DNA of 34,541 nt from NCBI GenBank assembly GCA_050999155.1, contig JBPCPM010000037.1, positions 1 through 34,541 on the forward strand, in the 5' to 3' direction. This stretch comes from JBPCPM01 sp050999155 (GTDB lineage Bacteria > Actinomycetota > Thermoleophilia > Solirubrobacterales > 70-9). Within the stretch, counting starts at the first letter, position 1; the number at the start of each line of letters is the position of its first letter. Positions 23,343 to 31,396 of the stretch are shown piece by piece. The notes beneath the pieces are model-generated. The model worked only from the letters and a program-made list of their open reading frames with translations, made no database searches and was not told the DNA's origin. A program made the position numbers and the translations under genes.

Positions 23343-24137
23343 ATGGACCTTTCCGGCCTCACAGCGATGGTCACCGGCGCCAACCGGGGCATGGGCCTCG
23401 CGTTCGCCCAGCGGCTCGCCGCCGAGCCGCTCGAGCGGCTGATCGTCACCACCCGCAGCCCCGACGAGTATCCGGTCTTCGAGCTCCCGCCCGGCGGCGC
23501 AAAGGAGCTGTCGGTCGTGCGGCTGGACCTCGGCTCCCAGCAGGCGATCGAGGAGTCCGTCGCGTCCTGGGGCCCGGAAGCCGACAGGATCGACGTGCTG
23601 CTCAACAACGCCGGCCTGCTGACGGCCGGGCTGTTGGAAGACCAGGAGGTCGACGGCATCTACGCGATGTTGCAGGCGAACCTCGTGGGCCTCATGCACC
23701 TGACCCGGCTGGTCGTTCCCCAGATGATCGAGCGCGGCCGCGGCCTGGTCGTCAACAACGCATCCATCTCGGGGTACGCGTACCTCCCGGCCACGTCGAC
23801 CTACGCGGCTTCGAAGGCCGGCGTCGTCGCCTTCTCCGAATCGCTGCGCCGCGAGCTGCGACCCACGGGCGTGTCGGTGATGCACCTCGTCACGCCCCGG
23901 GTCGAGACCGACATGGCCGAGGAGATGGACGACACCTACGAGGGCCATGTGGACACGAAGAGCTTCGAGTCCACCGAACCGGACGCGTGGGCCGAGAAGG
24001 TCGTGCAGGGGATCCTCGACGGCGACCACATCGTCGGCCCCGGAGGCCGCACCGCCGTCAGCAAGCTGCTGTCGCGGGGCCCGGCCGGGCTGCTGGACAA
24101 GGTGTCGGACCGGATCTTCAGCCGCGAGAGGGGCTGA
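23343..24137 (+). CDS. Short-chain dehydrogenase/reductase (SDR)
   Basis: 264 aa. Cofactor loop TGANRGMG (11-18), NNAGLL (NAG motif), catalytic Ser in NNASISGYAY, and YAASK (Tyr/Lys). Its C-terminal half resembles the SDR at 14246, with RVETDMAEEM and a basic end (LLDKVSDRIFSRERG). The ATG at 23343 is chosen because the extended frame lacks SDR sequence upstream; TATCCG lies 6 nt before it, an imperfect leaderless signal. Substrate unknown. Its last 20 nt overlap the end of the convergent small gene. Confidence 0.9.
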   Translation: MDLSGLTAMVTGANRGMGLAFAQRLAAEPLERLIVTTRSPDEYPVFELPPGGAKELSVVRLDLGSQQAIEESVASWGPEADRIDVLLNNAGLLTAGLLEDQEVDGIYAMLQANLVGLMHLTRLVVPQMIERGRGLVVNNASISGYAYLPATSTYAASKAGVVAFSESLRRELRPTGVSVMHLVTPRVETDMAEEMDDTYEGHVDTKSFESTEPDAWAEKVVQGILDGDHIVGPGGRTAVSKLLSRGPAGLLDKVSDRIFSRERG

Positions 24138-24309
24138 CCGGCCCCTCCCGCTCGAAGGCGCGGCAGCTCATGACCGGTATCCGCGGGTACCGGGGCATCG
24201 AGTCGTCGACCTCGCTGCGCCGGCAGAGGCTGAACGTCGAGCGCCGGGTGGGGACGATCCGCTGCCAGCGGCAGCGGTCGCACAAACCGGCGTCGGGGCG
24301 GGCGGCCAC
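24118..24309 (-). CDS. Small conserved Cys-rich protein
   Basis: 63 aa, GTG start at 24309. The core LCDRCRWQRIVPTRRSTFSL then CRRSEVDDSMPRYPRIPVMS then CRAFE is a pattern I recognise from many actinobacterial genomes as a short uncharacterised protein with four Cys (CxxC, then two single Cys), probably one zinc site. It is the real gene in this stretch; overlapping frames lack this pattern. It ends inside the SDR coding region (convergent, 20-nt overlap). Function unknown. Confidence 0.7.
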   Translation of the reverse strand: MAARPDAGLCDRCRWQRIVPTRRSTFSLCRRSEVDDSMPRYPRIPVMSCRAFEREGPVSPSRG

Positions 24310-24351
24310 GGCGGGAGTATCGCCCCTGCCCCGGGGCCGTCGGGTAACGAC

Positions 24352-25779
24352 TCAGCACCCGACGTCCGGGGTGGCGCCCCGGGCCCTGGCGCACTCGACG
24401 AACTGGGAGCGCTCGAAGCTGTTGACCACCGCTGCGTCGACGTCCTTGACGCGCGCATCCCAGGTGAAGGAACTCTGGCCCTTCATCGTGATCTTCTTCC
24501 CGGCCACCGCGCCCAGCAGGGTGGTGCCGCCGGCGATCTCGATCGAGCTGCGGGGGGCGTAGATCAGCATCTCCTGCGCGCCGCTGCCGCCGGCCATGCT
24601 GATGTTCGTGTCGATGGTGTCGGAGCCCATGAAGAACATCCGGAACTTCGTGGGGTTCGTCGTCGTGTTGCGGATCTGCGAGTGGCCGGTCATCGAGAGC
24701 TGGGAGACGCCCTTGCTCTGGCCGCAGTTCTCGGGCGAGTCGAAGTAGATCTCGGTGTCGGCCGCCTTGGCCGCCAGCTCCGACTGCCCCGACATGTCGA
24801 GGCGGCAGAGGCTGTAGGTCCCGCCGGTGAGCGTCAGCGTGCCACCGGTCATGGTCAGCGACCGCGTCGTGGGGTTCCAGCTGATCTGGTTGGGCTTGTC
24901 GGTGACGTCGCAGCCCCTCGCGGACCCGGGGGCGGGCGTCTGCGAGCTGAAACCGCAGTAGATCTTGTCGTTGTCGTTCTTGGTGGCAACGTCACCCTGG
25001 TCGACCGGCGGCATCACGAACGGCGTGGTGGCAGGTGTCGTGGATCCGCAGACCTGGGCCGAGCCGCCGATGCCGACGGCCTGCCCCGGGCCCGGGGTCG
25101 CGCTGCCGCCGTTGGCTCCACAGAGGTTGACCGATCCCTGGACGTTGATCTTGCTGTTGGACCGGACGTCCGCGTCCACGGCCACATCGCCTTCGAGCAG
25201 CAGGTCGTCGAGGCTCGACAGGCCGGCGTCCCCGAAGAGCACGAGCCCCGTTGCGGCCTGGGCCTTGGCCCGGACCCGGCGGGTGCGACCGGCGAAGGTT
25301 CCCTCGGCGACCACGGTGGTCGAGAGGACGAACTGGCCGTGCTCGGTCTTGACGACCTTGGGCTGGTCGACCCAGTACTTGGCGGCGCTGTCGTCGGAGT
25401 ACGTCTCGGACACCACAGGGCACCAGCCGTTGCCGGCGGCGGTCGAGCGGGTGAGCTTGCCGGCCAGGGAAACCGACAGGCACGGGGCTGTCGTGTCGTA
25501 GAGCACCGCAGACTGACGGTTGGTCGCGGTCTCGAGGCCGGCTTCGGCGGCGGCGAAGGCACGCTTGCCCTTGAGGTCACCGCCCGTTCCCTGCAGTCCA
25601 CTGAAGACGGTGTCGCTGGTGACCACGCCAACCGCGGCCAGCAAGGCCAGGGCGCCGACGGCGATGACCGCGGCGGCGCCGTGCTCGGACCGGGCCCGCG
25701 CCCGGAGCATCCCGAGCAGCCGGCTCAACGGTCGAGCGGCGGTGGGAACGCAGGAGGCCGGCAGGCGCTGGATGCTCAC
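24352..25779 (-). CDS. PilX-like surface protein with prepilin-type N-terminus, copy 2
   Basis: 475 aa from the GTG at 25779. The N-terminus is basic, then one hydrophobic helix (GAAAVIAVGALALLAAVGVV, about 35-54). The PilX signature follows (KRAFAAAEAGLETATNR, about 70-86). The rest is a long Gly/Ser/Thr-rich secreted region with several Cys, ending in LIYAPRSSIEIAGGTTLLGA and GATPDVGC. PilX-type proteins are minor components of type IV pilus-like systems; the C-terminal repeats suggest a beta-helix or lectin-like domain. The start is uncertain: GTG 25851 would add 24 residues, but 25779 gives an N-terminus matching its paralogue. Lies 99 nt after copy 1 (28-nt gap if the longer start is used). 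Confidence 0.8.
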   Translation of the reverse strand: MSIQRLPASCVPTAARPLSRLLGMLRARARSEHGAAAVIAVGALALLAAVGVVTSDTVFSGLQGTGGDLKGKRAFAAAEAGLETATNRQSAVLYDTTAPCLSVSLAGKLTRSTAAGNGWCPVVSETYSDDSAAKYWVDQPKVVKTEHGQFVLSTTVVAEGTFAGRTRRVRAKAQAATGLVLFGDAGLSSLDDLLLEGDVAVDADVRSNSKINVQGSVNLCGANGGSATPGPGQAVGIGGSAQVCGSTTPATTPFVMPPVDQGDVATKNDNDKIYCGFSSQTPAPGSARGCDVTDKPNQISWNPTTRSLTMTGGTLTLTGGTYSLCRLDMSGQSELAAKAADTEIYFDSPENCGQSKGVSQLSMTGHSQIRNTTTNPTKFRMFFMGSDTIDTNISMAGGSGAQEMLIYAPRSSIEIAGGTTLLGAVAGKKITMKGQSSFTWDARVKDVDAAVVNSFERSQFVECARARGATPDVGC

Positions 25780-25878
25780 GTCCCGGGTGATCGCCCCCCG
25801 GACACCGATCGTGAGGCGACGGCGGCCAAAACTCGACGCCTGACCGGGCACCCGGGTGGACGGGTGGTCGAGGGAGCC

Positions 25879-27336
25879 CTAGCAGCCGGCCGACGGGGTG
25901 GCGCCGGCCGCCTTGGCGCACTCGAGAAACGTGCCGCGCTGGTAGTCGACCCCAACCGGAAGGCTGGCGTTGTCGACCAGTGAGTCCCAGTAGACGGCCG
26001 CCCGTTTGGCGAGGGTGATCTTGGTTCCGGCGACAGCGCCGTAGACCTTGGAGTCCTCCTTGAGATCGAACCTCGTGTGGGGCCCGTAGAGGATGCCGTC
26101 CTGAAACTCGGAGAACTTGTGCAGGTGGACCTTCGAATCGCTGCCCGTACCGCCCTCGACGTCACCGGAATCTGCGGCGCCCGGCTTCCCGGCAAACAGC
26201 ACGCGCATTCGCGACGGATCGCCTGTCAGGTTGCGCATACGCGCGTAGTCCCTGAGCTCCAGCTGGATGTTGCTCGTGCCGGGGCAGCTCACGTTGTCGG
26301 GCGGGAGGAAGAAGATCTCCGTGGTCGCCGACGGGGAGATCGCCAACTCGGCGTTCTTTTCGATGACGACCTCGCAGAAGGCGTAGGTCCCTCCCGTGAG
26401 CGTCAGGGTGGCGTCCGTGTTGACCGTGAGCTTGCGCTTCACCGGGTCCCACGTAATGGCCCCCGTGGCGGAATCACACGGGTTGGGTTTCGGGCTGCTG
26501 CCGCAGTGGATCCGCCCGTTGTCGTTGTCGGTGGCGACGCTACCCAGGATTACCTGCGGCAGGCCGAACTTCGTCTCGGCCACGCCGGTGGACCCGCAGA
26601 CCGACGCGCCGGAGTCCAGCTTCAGCTCGCCGCCCGGTCCCGCCGTGGCGTCGCCGCCGCCCGTGCTGCTGCACACCCTCGCGTCCTTCTTGATCTCGAT
26701 CTTTGCGTTGCTGGCCACGCTCCCGTCGACGAGGGCATCGTCCTCGAGCTTGAGGTCGTCGAGGCTGCGAACCGCCTTGCCGGCGAAGACGTCCGACGGC
26801 GACGGCGTGTCGGCGTAGCCGTACACCCGGCGCGAGGAGTTCAGGTAGGTGCCAGCGGAGACGATCTCGACCCGCACGACGGTCTGGCCCTCGGCGGTCA
26901 CGAGCTCTCTCGGCTTCTTCTGCCAGTAGGTGTATTGGCCCCCGTCTTCGGTCTTGCCCGACACGGCCGTGCACCAGCCGTTGGCCCCCGCACCGGCGCG
27001 CACCAGCTGGTCGGCGGCGTTGAGCTGCAAGCACTCGTCGTCCTCGTCGATTTCGGCGGCGCCCGCCCGGTTCAGGGCGTTCTCCAGGCCGGCCTCAGCG
27101 ACGGCAAAGGCGCGTTTGTTCGTCATGTCGGTTCCGGTGCTCGACAGACCGCGAAAGGCGCTGGTGCCGACGGTCGCGCCGATCGAGGTCAGCAGGACCA
27201 TGGCGGCAGCAGCCATCAGGATGCCGGCGCCGCGCTCGGAGGCTGCCCGGGCACGCAGGCCCCGCCACACGGCGCACAGCCGGGCGGGGAGATCGCAGCT
27301 GGGATGTGGGGATCGATGATCCACTGCCAAGCGCAT
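25879..27336 (-). CDS. PilX-like surface protein with prepilin-type N-terminus, copy 1
   Basis: 485 aa from the ATG at 27336. Same layout as copy 2: basic N-terminus (RGLRARAASERGAG), hydrophobic helix (ILMAAAAMVLLTSIGATVGT, about 39-58), PilX signature KRAFAVAEAGLENALNR (about 73-89), then a Thr/Gly/Ser-rich exported region with paired Cys and ending KAAGATPSAGC. Both proteins share the order of blocks (TLTLTGGTY, then IYAPR or LYGPHTRFDL, then GAVAG.KIT, then CA.A.GATP..GC) but are only moderately similar. Probably forms one transcript with copy 2. The first gene of the window (1-102) may be a related membrane-anchored component. Confidence 0.82.
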   Translation of the reverse strand: MRLAVDHRSPHPSCDLPARLCAVWRGLRARAASERGAGILMAAAAMVLLTSIGATVGTSAFRGLSSTGTDMTNKRAFAVAEAGLENALNRAGAAEIDEDDECLQLNAADQLVRAGAGANGWCTAVSGKTEDGGQYTYWQKKPRELVTAEGQTVVRVEIVSAGTYLNSSRRVYGYADTPSPSDVFAGKAVRSLDDLKLEDDALVDGSVASNAKIEIKKDARVCSSTGGGDATAGPGGELKLDSGASVCGSTGVAETKFGLPQVILGSVATDNDNGRIHCGSSPKPNPCDSATGAITWDPVKRKLTVNTDATLTLTGGTYAFCEVVIEKNAELAISPSATTEIFFLPPDNVSCPGTSNIQLELRDYARMRNLTGDPSRMRVLFAGKPGAADSGDVEGGTGSDSKVHLHKFSEFQDGILYGPHTRFDLKEDSKVYGAVAGTKITLAKRAAVYWDSLVDNASLPVGVDYQRGTFLECAKAAGATPSAGC

Positions 27337-27434
27337 CGGTACGGCGGCGGTTGCGCCCGTGGATTCGGTTGCCGGGCTGGACGGATGGCCCCCCGGTACA
27401 TCGGACGTCCCTATGAGCCCGGCACTTCACTTTG

Positions 27435-27440
27435 TATAGT
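27435..27440 (+). promoter_or_regulatory. -10 element, leaderless ABC exporter operon
   Basis: TATAGT, the best -10 in the window, sits exactly 6 nt before the GTG at 27447. That places the transcription start at the start codon and decides this start over the TTG at 27432, which lies inside the promoter. The -35 region (about 27412) is weak. Confidence 0.65.
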
Positions 27441-27446
27441 TTTGGC

Positions 27447-29210
27447 GTGCGAACCCTGGCCCGCCTCTTCGGATTCCTCCGCCCCTACCGGCTCCAGGCC
27501 GGGGTCTCCCTCGGGCTCGCCTGGCTGGCCATGGGCTTCACCGTCCTGATCCCGTGGCTTGTCGGCAAGACCGTCGACGCGATCCAGCGCGGGGACGATG
27601 GACCCCTGTGGGCGCTGGCCCTGGCCATCGTCGGCGCCGGCGTGGCCCGGCTGGCTCTCTCGTTCGTGCGCCGCCTGGTGGCCGGGCGGGTGTCGCTCGG
27701 TGTCGAGTTCGACCTGCGCTCACGGATCTACGCGCACCTGCAGGACCTGGAGCTGCGCTTCTTCGACGGTCAGCAGACCGGGCAGCTGATGTCGCGGGCG
27801 ACCAGCGACCTCCAGGCCATCCGCTTCTTCCTCGGCTACGGGATGATCTTCCTCACCCAGCACCTGCTGACGATCGTGCTGGCCGCAGCGGTGATGATCG
27901 CCATCCAGCCGTCGCTGGCCGCGCTGGCGCTGATCCCCGTGCCGCTGGTCGTGGCCGCCGCCTCGCGCTACGGCGTGCGCAACCGCCCCGCGGTGCAGGA
28001 GATCCAGCAGCGGCTCGCCGAGCTCACCGCCGAGGCCGAGGAAACGGTCTCAGGGATCAGGATCGTCAAGGCGTTCGCCCGCGAGGCCCACCAGCAGCAG
28101 CGATTCCGCCATCGCGTCAACCGGCTGTTCGCGCAGAGCATGGTCTCGACCCGGCTGCGCGCCTTCTACAACCCGCTGCTGGGCTTTCTGCCGAGTCTCG
28201 GCCTGGCCGTCGTGCTGTTTGTCGGCGGCCGCCAGGTCATCAACGGCTCGCTGACCCTCGGCGAGTTCACCGCCTTCTACACCTACCTGGTGATGCTGAC
28301 CTTCCCGATGCGGATGCTCGGCATCTCGCTCGGGATGGCGCAACGGGCTCTGGCATCGGGATACCGCCTGTTCGAGATCCTCGATCGCGAGCCGGAGATG
28401 ACGAGCCCGCCCGGCGCTCCTGGCCTGCCGCCCGGGGGCGGTCGCGTGCAGCTCGACGGCGTGACCCTCGCCTATGGGGGCGAGCCGGCCCTGCACGACG
28501 TCACGCTCGATGTCGCCGCCGGTGCCCGGGTCGCCCTGGTCGGGCCCACGGGTTCGGGCAAGACGAGCTTTGTCGCCCTGCTGCCGCGGCTGTATGACCC
28601 GAAGGCGGGCACCGTGCGGATCGACGGGGCTGACATCAGCGATCTCGACCTCCCCTCCCTGCGCTCGGAGGTCGCCCTGGTCGCCGACGAGAGCTTCCTG
28701 TTCTCGGCGACCGTCGCCGAGAACATCGCCTACGCGCGTCCCGGCGCCGATCGCGCCGCCATCGAGGCAGCCGCCCGCCGCGCGCAGGCCCACGCCTTCA
28801 TCGCCGAGCTGCCCGACGGCTACGAGACGATGGTCGGAGAGCGCGGCTACACACTCTCCGGCGGTCAGCGCCAGCGCCTGGCCATCGCCCGCGCCCTGCT
28901 CGCCGAACCACGGATCCTCATCCTCGACGACGCCACGTCGGCGGTGGACGCCCGCACCGAGCAGCAGATCAAGCGCGGCCTCGAGGAGGTCATGCGCGAC
29001 CGGACGACGTTCATCGTCGCCCACCGGCTGTCGACGGTCTCGCTGGCCGACGAGATCGTCGTCTTCGACGAGGGCCGCGTGGTGGACCGCGGGACCCACG
29101 ACGAGCTGCTGGAGCGCTGCAGCCTGTACGCCGAGATCGCCGAGAAGGGCCTGGCTGACTCGGTGTTCTTGCAGCGCGACCTCGAAGAGCGCCAGGCGGT
29201 CGGTCTGTGA
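27447..29210 (+). CDS. Heterodimeric ABC exporter subunit 1 (degenerate ATP site)
   Basis: 587 aa: a six-helix exporter domain (about 1-310) followed by a nucleotide-binding domain. Walker A is GPTGSGKTS, signature LSGGQRQRLA and Walker B ILILDDATSAVD. The catalytic Glu after Walker B is Asp (DDATS), and the Q-loop position reads VADESFLF instead of VPQ. These changes mark the subunit that contributes the non-hydrolysing site in heterodimeric exporters of the TM287/288 and BmrCD type, while its canonical LSGGQ completes the active site of the partner. Exports an unknown hydrophobic compound or drug. Its stop overlaps the next start (GTGA). Confidence 0.93.
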   Translation: MRTLARLFGFLRPYRLQAGVSLGLAWLAMGFTVLIPWLVGKTVDAIQRGDDGPLWALALAIVGAGVARLALSFVRRLVAGRVSLGVEFDLRSRIYAHLQDLELRFFDGQQTGQLMSRATSDLQAIRFFLGYGMIFLTQHLLTIVLAAAVMIAIQPSLAALALIPVPLVVAAASRYGVRNRPAVQEIQQRLAELTAEAEETVSGIRIVKAFAREAHQQQRFRHRVNRLFAQSMVSTRLRAFYNPLLGFLPSLGLAVVLFVGGRQVINGSLTLGEFTAFYTYLVMLTFPMRMLGISLGMAQRALASGYRLFEILDREPEMTSPPGAPGLPPGGGRVQLDGVTLAYGGEPALHDVTLDVAAGARVALVGPTGSGKTSFVALLPRLYDPKAGTVRIDGADISDLDLPSLRSEVALVADESFLFSATVAENIAYARPGADRAAIEAAARRAQAHAFIAELPDGYETMVGERGYTLSGGQRQRLAIARALLAEPRILILDDATSAVDARTEQQIKRGLEEVMRDRTTFIVAHRLSTVSLADEIVVFDEGRVVDRGTHDELLERCSLYAEIAEKGLADSVFLQRDLEERQAVGL

Positions 29211-31084
29211 CCGGTCCGCGCTCGACCCCATCGCCCGTGTCCGAGAGCTCGGCGCCCCCTCCCACCGAGCCGACGAACCCGCTGCGGCGCGCCGGCGCGC
29301 TCATCGTCGCGATCTGGCGGGTGCTGCGCGGCGAGGACGACCGCCGGCGCAAGGTCGTCTGGCTGCTCGGCCTGTTGCGCCCGTACCGGTGGCGGGTCGC
29401 GCTGACCATGGTCGCCCTGACGGCCGCGATGGCGGCGGCGCTCGCGCCGCCCTTCCTGGCGGGCAAGGCGATCGACGCCGGGATCCGCGCCCGCGACCTC
29501 GGCGCGCTGGACCTCATCGTCGCCGCGTTCATCGCCTCGGCGCTCGTCTACCTGCTGGCCAGCTCCGCCCAGACCTACCTCACCGGCTGGATCGGCCAGC
29601 GGGCCCTGCAGGACCTGCGGCTGAACCTGTTTCGCCACGTCCAGAGCCAGTCGATCGGCTTTTTCACCCGTTCGCGGCCGGGGGTGTTGATCTCCCGCAT
29701 GACCAACGACGTGCAGGCCCTCGACCAGCTGGTCACCGACGGGATCACGACCCTGTTCTCGGCCACGCTGACCCTGGCCGGCGTCGTCGGAATCATGCTG
29801 TTCCTCGACATCAAGCTGGCGCTCGTGACGTTCCTGACCTTCCCGCTGCTGATGGTGGGCAGCCTGATCTTCCGCGTGGTCTCGGCCGACGCCTACCGGG
29901 CAACCCGAGATCGGATCGCCGCGGTCACCAGCTACCTGCAGGAGACGCTCTCGGGTGTGCGGGTCGTGCGCAGCTTCGGCCAGGAGCCGCGTCACAAGCA
30001 GCGGATGGGCGAGCTCAACGAGGCCAACCGGCAGGCCAACATGAAGACGGTCGTCCTCAACGCGAGCTATTTCCCGGCCGTCGAGCTGCTCTCGGCCATC
30101 GGGACGTCGGTGATCCTGCTCTACGGCGGGTTCCGGGTGCTCGACGGCGACATCACGATCGGCGTGCTCGTCGCGTTCGTGGGCTACCTTGCCCAGTTCT
30201 TCGATCCCATCCAGCAGCTCTCCCAGCTGTACACGACCTACCAGCAGGGCATGGCGGCCCTGGACAAGATATTCGACCTGCTCGACACCGAGCCCGACAT
30301 GGTCGACCGGCCTGACGCGCTGGACCTCGGGGTCGTGGAAGGCGAGATCGTCTTCGACAACGTCAGCTTCGCCTACGCCCCCGCCGACGAGCCCGACTGG
30401 GCGTTGCGCGACATCGACCTGCGCATCGACGCCGGCCAGACGGTCGCGCTCGTCGGATCGACGGGCGCGGGCAAGTCAACCCTGGCCAAGCTCGCCGCCC
30501 GGTTCTACGACCCCCAGGAGGGCCGGGTCCTGCTCGACGGGCACGACGTCCGCGGCCTGTCCTCCCACGCGGTCCGCTCGCAGCTTGTCATCGTGCCCCA
30601 GGAGGGGTTCCTGTTCTCGAGCACCGTGCGCGAGAACATCGCCTACGCGCGCTCGGACGCGACCGACGAGCAGGTCGCGGATGCGGCCGCGGCGGTCGGC
30701 GCGACCGCCTTCATCTCCCGTCTGCCCGACGGCTACGACACCGAGATCGGCGAGCGCGGCATCTCCCTGTCGGCCGGCCAGCGCCAGCTGCTGGCCTTCG
30801 CCCGTGCGCTGCTGGCCGAGCCGCGCGTGCTGATCCTCGACGAGGCCACGTCGAACGTCGATGTCCGGACCGAGCGGCTGATCGAAGAAGGCCTGGACCG
30901 CCTGCTCGCCGGCCGCACGGCGGTGGTCATCGCCCACCGCCTGTCGACCATCCGCCGGGCCTCGAAGATCGTCGTCCTCGAAGGCGGGACCGTCGCCGAG
31001 CAGGGCAGCCATGAGCAGCTGGTCGAGGCCGGTGGCCCCTACGCGGCGCTGTACGCCAGCTGGGCCGAGCAGGCCGTGGCCTGA
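29207..31084 (+). CDS. Heterodimeric ABC exporter subunit 2 (catalytic ATP site)
   Basis: 625 aa with an N-terminal soluble stretch rich in Pro/Ser (1-40), a six-helix exporter domain (about 55-345) and a nucleotide-binding domain. Walker A is GSTGAGKST, Q-loop VPQEGFLFS, signature LSAGQRQLLA and Walker B LILDEATSNVD with the catalytic Glu. The signature is the altered LSAGQ form, so it pairs with the degenerate Walker site of subunit 1, as expected for the heterodimer. The GTG start overlaps the stop of subunit 1, indicating equal, coupled production. The transport substrate cannot be inferred. Confidence 0.94.
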   Translation: MTGPRSTPSPVSESSAPPPTEPTNPLRRAGALIVAIWRVLRGEDDRRRKVVWLLGLLRPYRWRVALTMVALTAAMAAALAPPFLAGKAIDAGIRARDLGALDLIVAAFIASALVYLLASSAQTYLTGWIGQRALQDLRLNLFRHVQSQSIGFFTRSRPGVLISRMTNDVQALDQLVTDGITTLFSATLTLAGVVGIMLFLDIKLALVTFLTFPLLMVGSLIFRVVSADAYRATRDRIAAVTSYLQETLSGVRVVRSFGQEPRHKQRMGELNEANRQANMKTVVLNASYFPAVELLSAIGTSVILLYGGFRVLDGDITIGVLVAFVGYLAQFFDPIQQLSQLYTTYQQGMAALDKIFDLLDTEPDMVDRPDALDLGVVEGEIVFDNVSFAYAPADEPDWALRDIDLRIDAGQTVALVGSTGAGKSTLAKLAARFYDPQEGRVLLDGHDVRGLSSHAVRSQLVIVPQEGFLFSSTVRENIAYARSDATDEQVADAAAAVGATAFISRLPDGYDTEIGERGISLSAGQRQLLAFARALLAEPRVLILDEATSNVDVRTERLIEEGLDRLLAGRTAVVIAHRLSTIRRASKIVVLEGGTVAEQGSHEQLVEAGGPYAALYASWAEQAVA

Positions 31085-31172
31085 AGCCCCACCCCGTCCG
31101 CGGATCGCGGTCGGGCGGCGAGCAGAATCCGCAGCTCACGCCGAGACGTCATCGGTATCCTTGCGCCTGCGC

Positions 31173-31243
31173 TGCGGGATCGTCTAATGGCAAGACGCCT
31201 GCCTCTGGAGCAGGATATCGGGGTTCGAATCCCTGTCCCGCAG
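31173..31243 (+). tRNA. tRNA-Gln (CTG)
   Basis: 71 nt. Acceptor TGCGGGA/TCCCGCA with G discriminator; D arm includes CGTCTAATGGCAAGACG; anticodon stem CCTGC/GCAGG with loop CTCTGGA, anticodon CTG; T arm GGGGTTCGAATCCCT. CCA not encoded. The -10-like TATCCT at 31156-31161 lies 11 nt upstream, as at the tRNA-Met gene. The acceptor beginning with T (U-A pair 1:72) is typical of tRNA-Gln. Confidence 0.95.
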
Positions 31244-31256
31244 CCTTCCCCTGGGA

Positions 31257-31376
31257 CCGAACCCAACGTTGCGCCCCCTGGAGCGAGGAGTTCGCAGGGT
31301 TCGGCCAGCCTCGCATCGACCTTGGCAGCCGAACCCGACGTTTCGCCCCCTCCTGCGAGGGGTTTGCAGGGTTCGG
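31257..31376. repeat. Tandem pair of 48-nt hairpin repeats (type B)
   Basis: Unit 1 (31257-31304) and unit 2 (31329-31376) each begin CCGAACCC and end GGGTTCGG, perfect 8-bp arms around a 32-nt centre. An inner 5-bp stem is kept in both (minus strand: CTCCT or CCCCT with AGGGG, the first through a G-U pair) with hexaloops CGCTCC and CGCAGG. The distance between unit starts is 72 nt, identical to the type A pair. The units lie in the convergent gap between tRNA-Gln and the sigma-factor gene, where they could act as bidirectional terminators. Confidence 0.85.
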
Positions 31377-31396
31377 CCGGCTTCGCGGGGTGGTGC

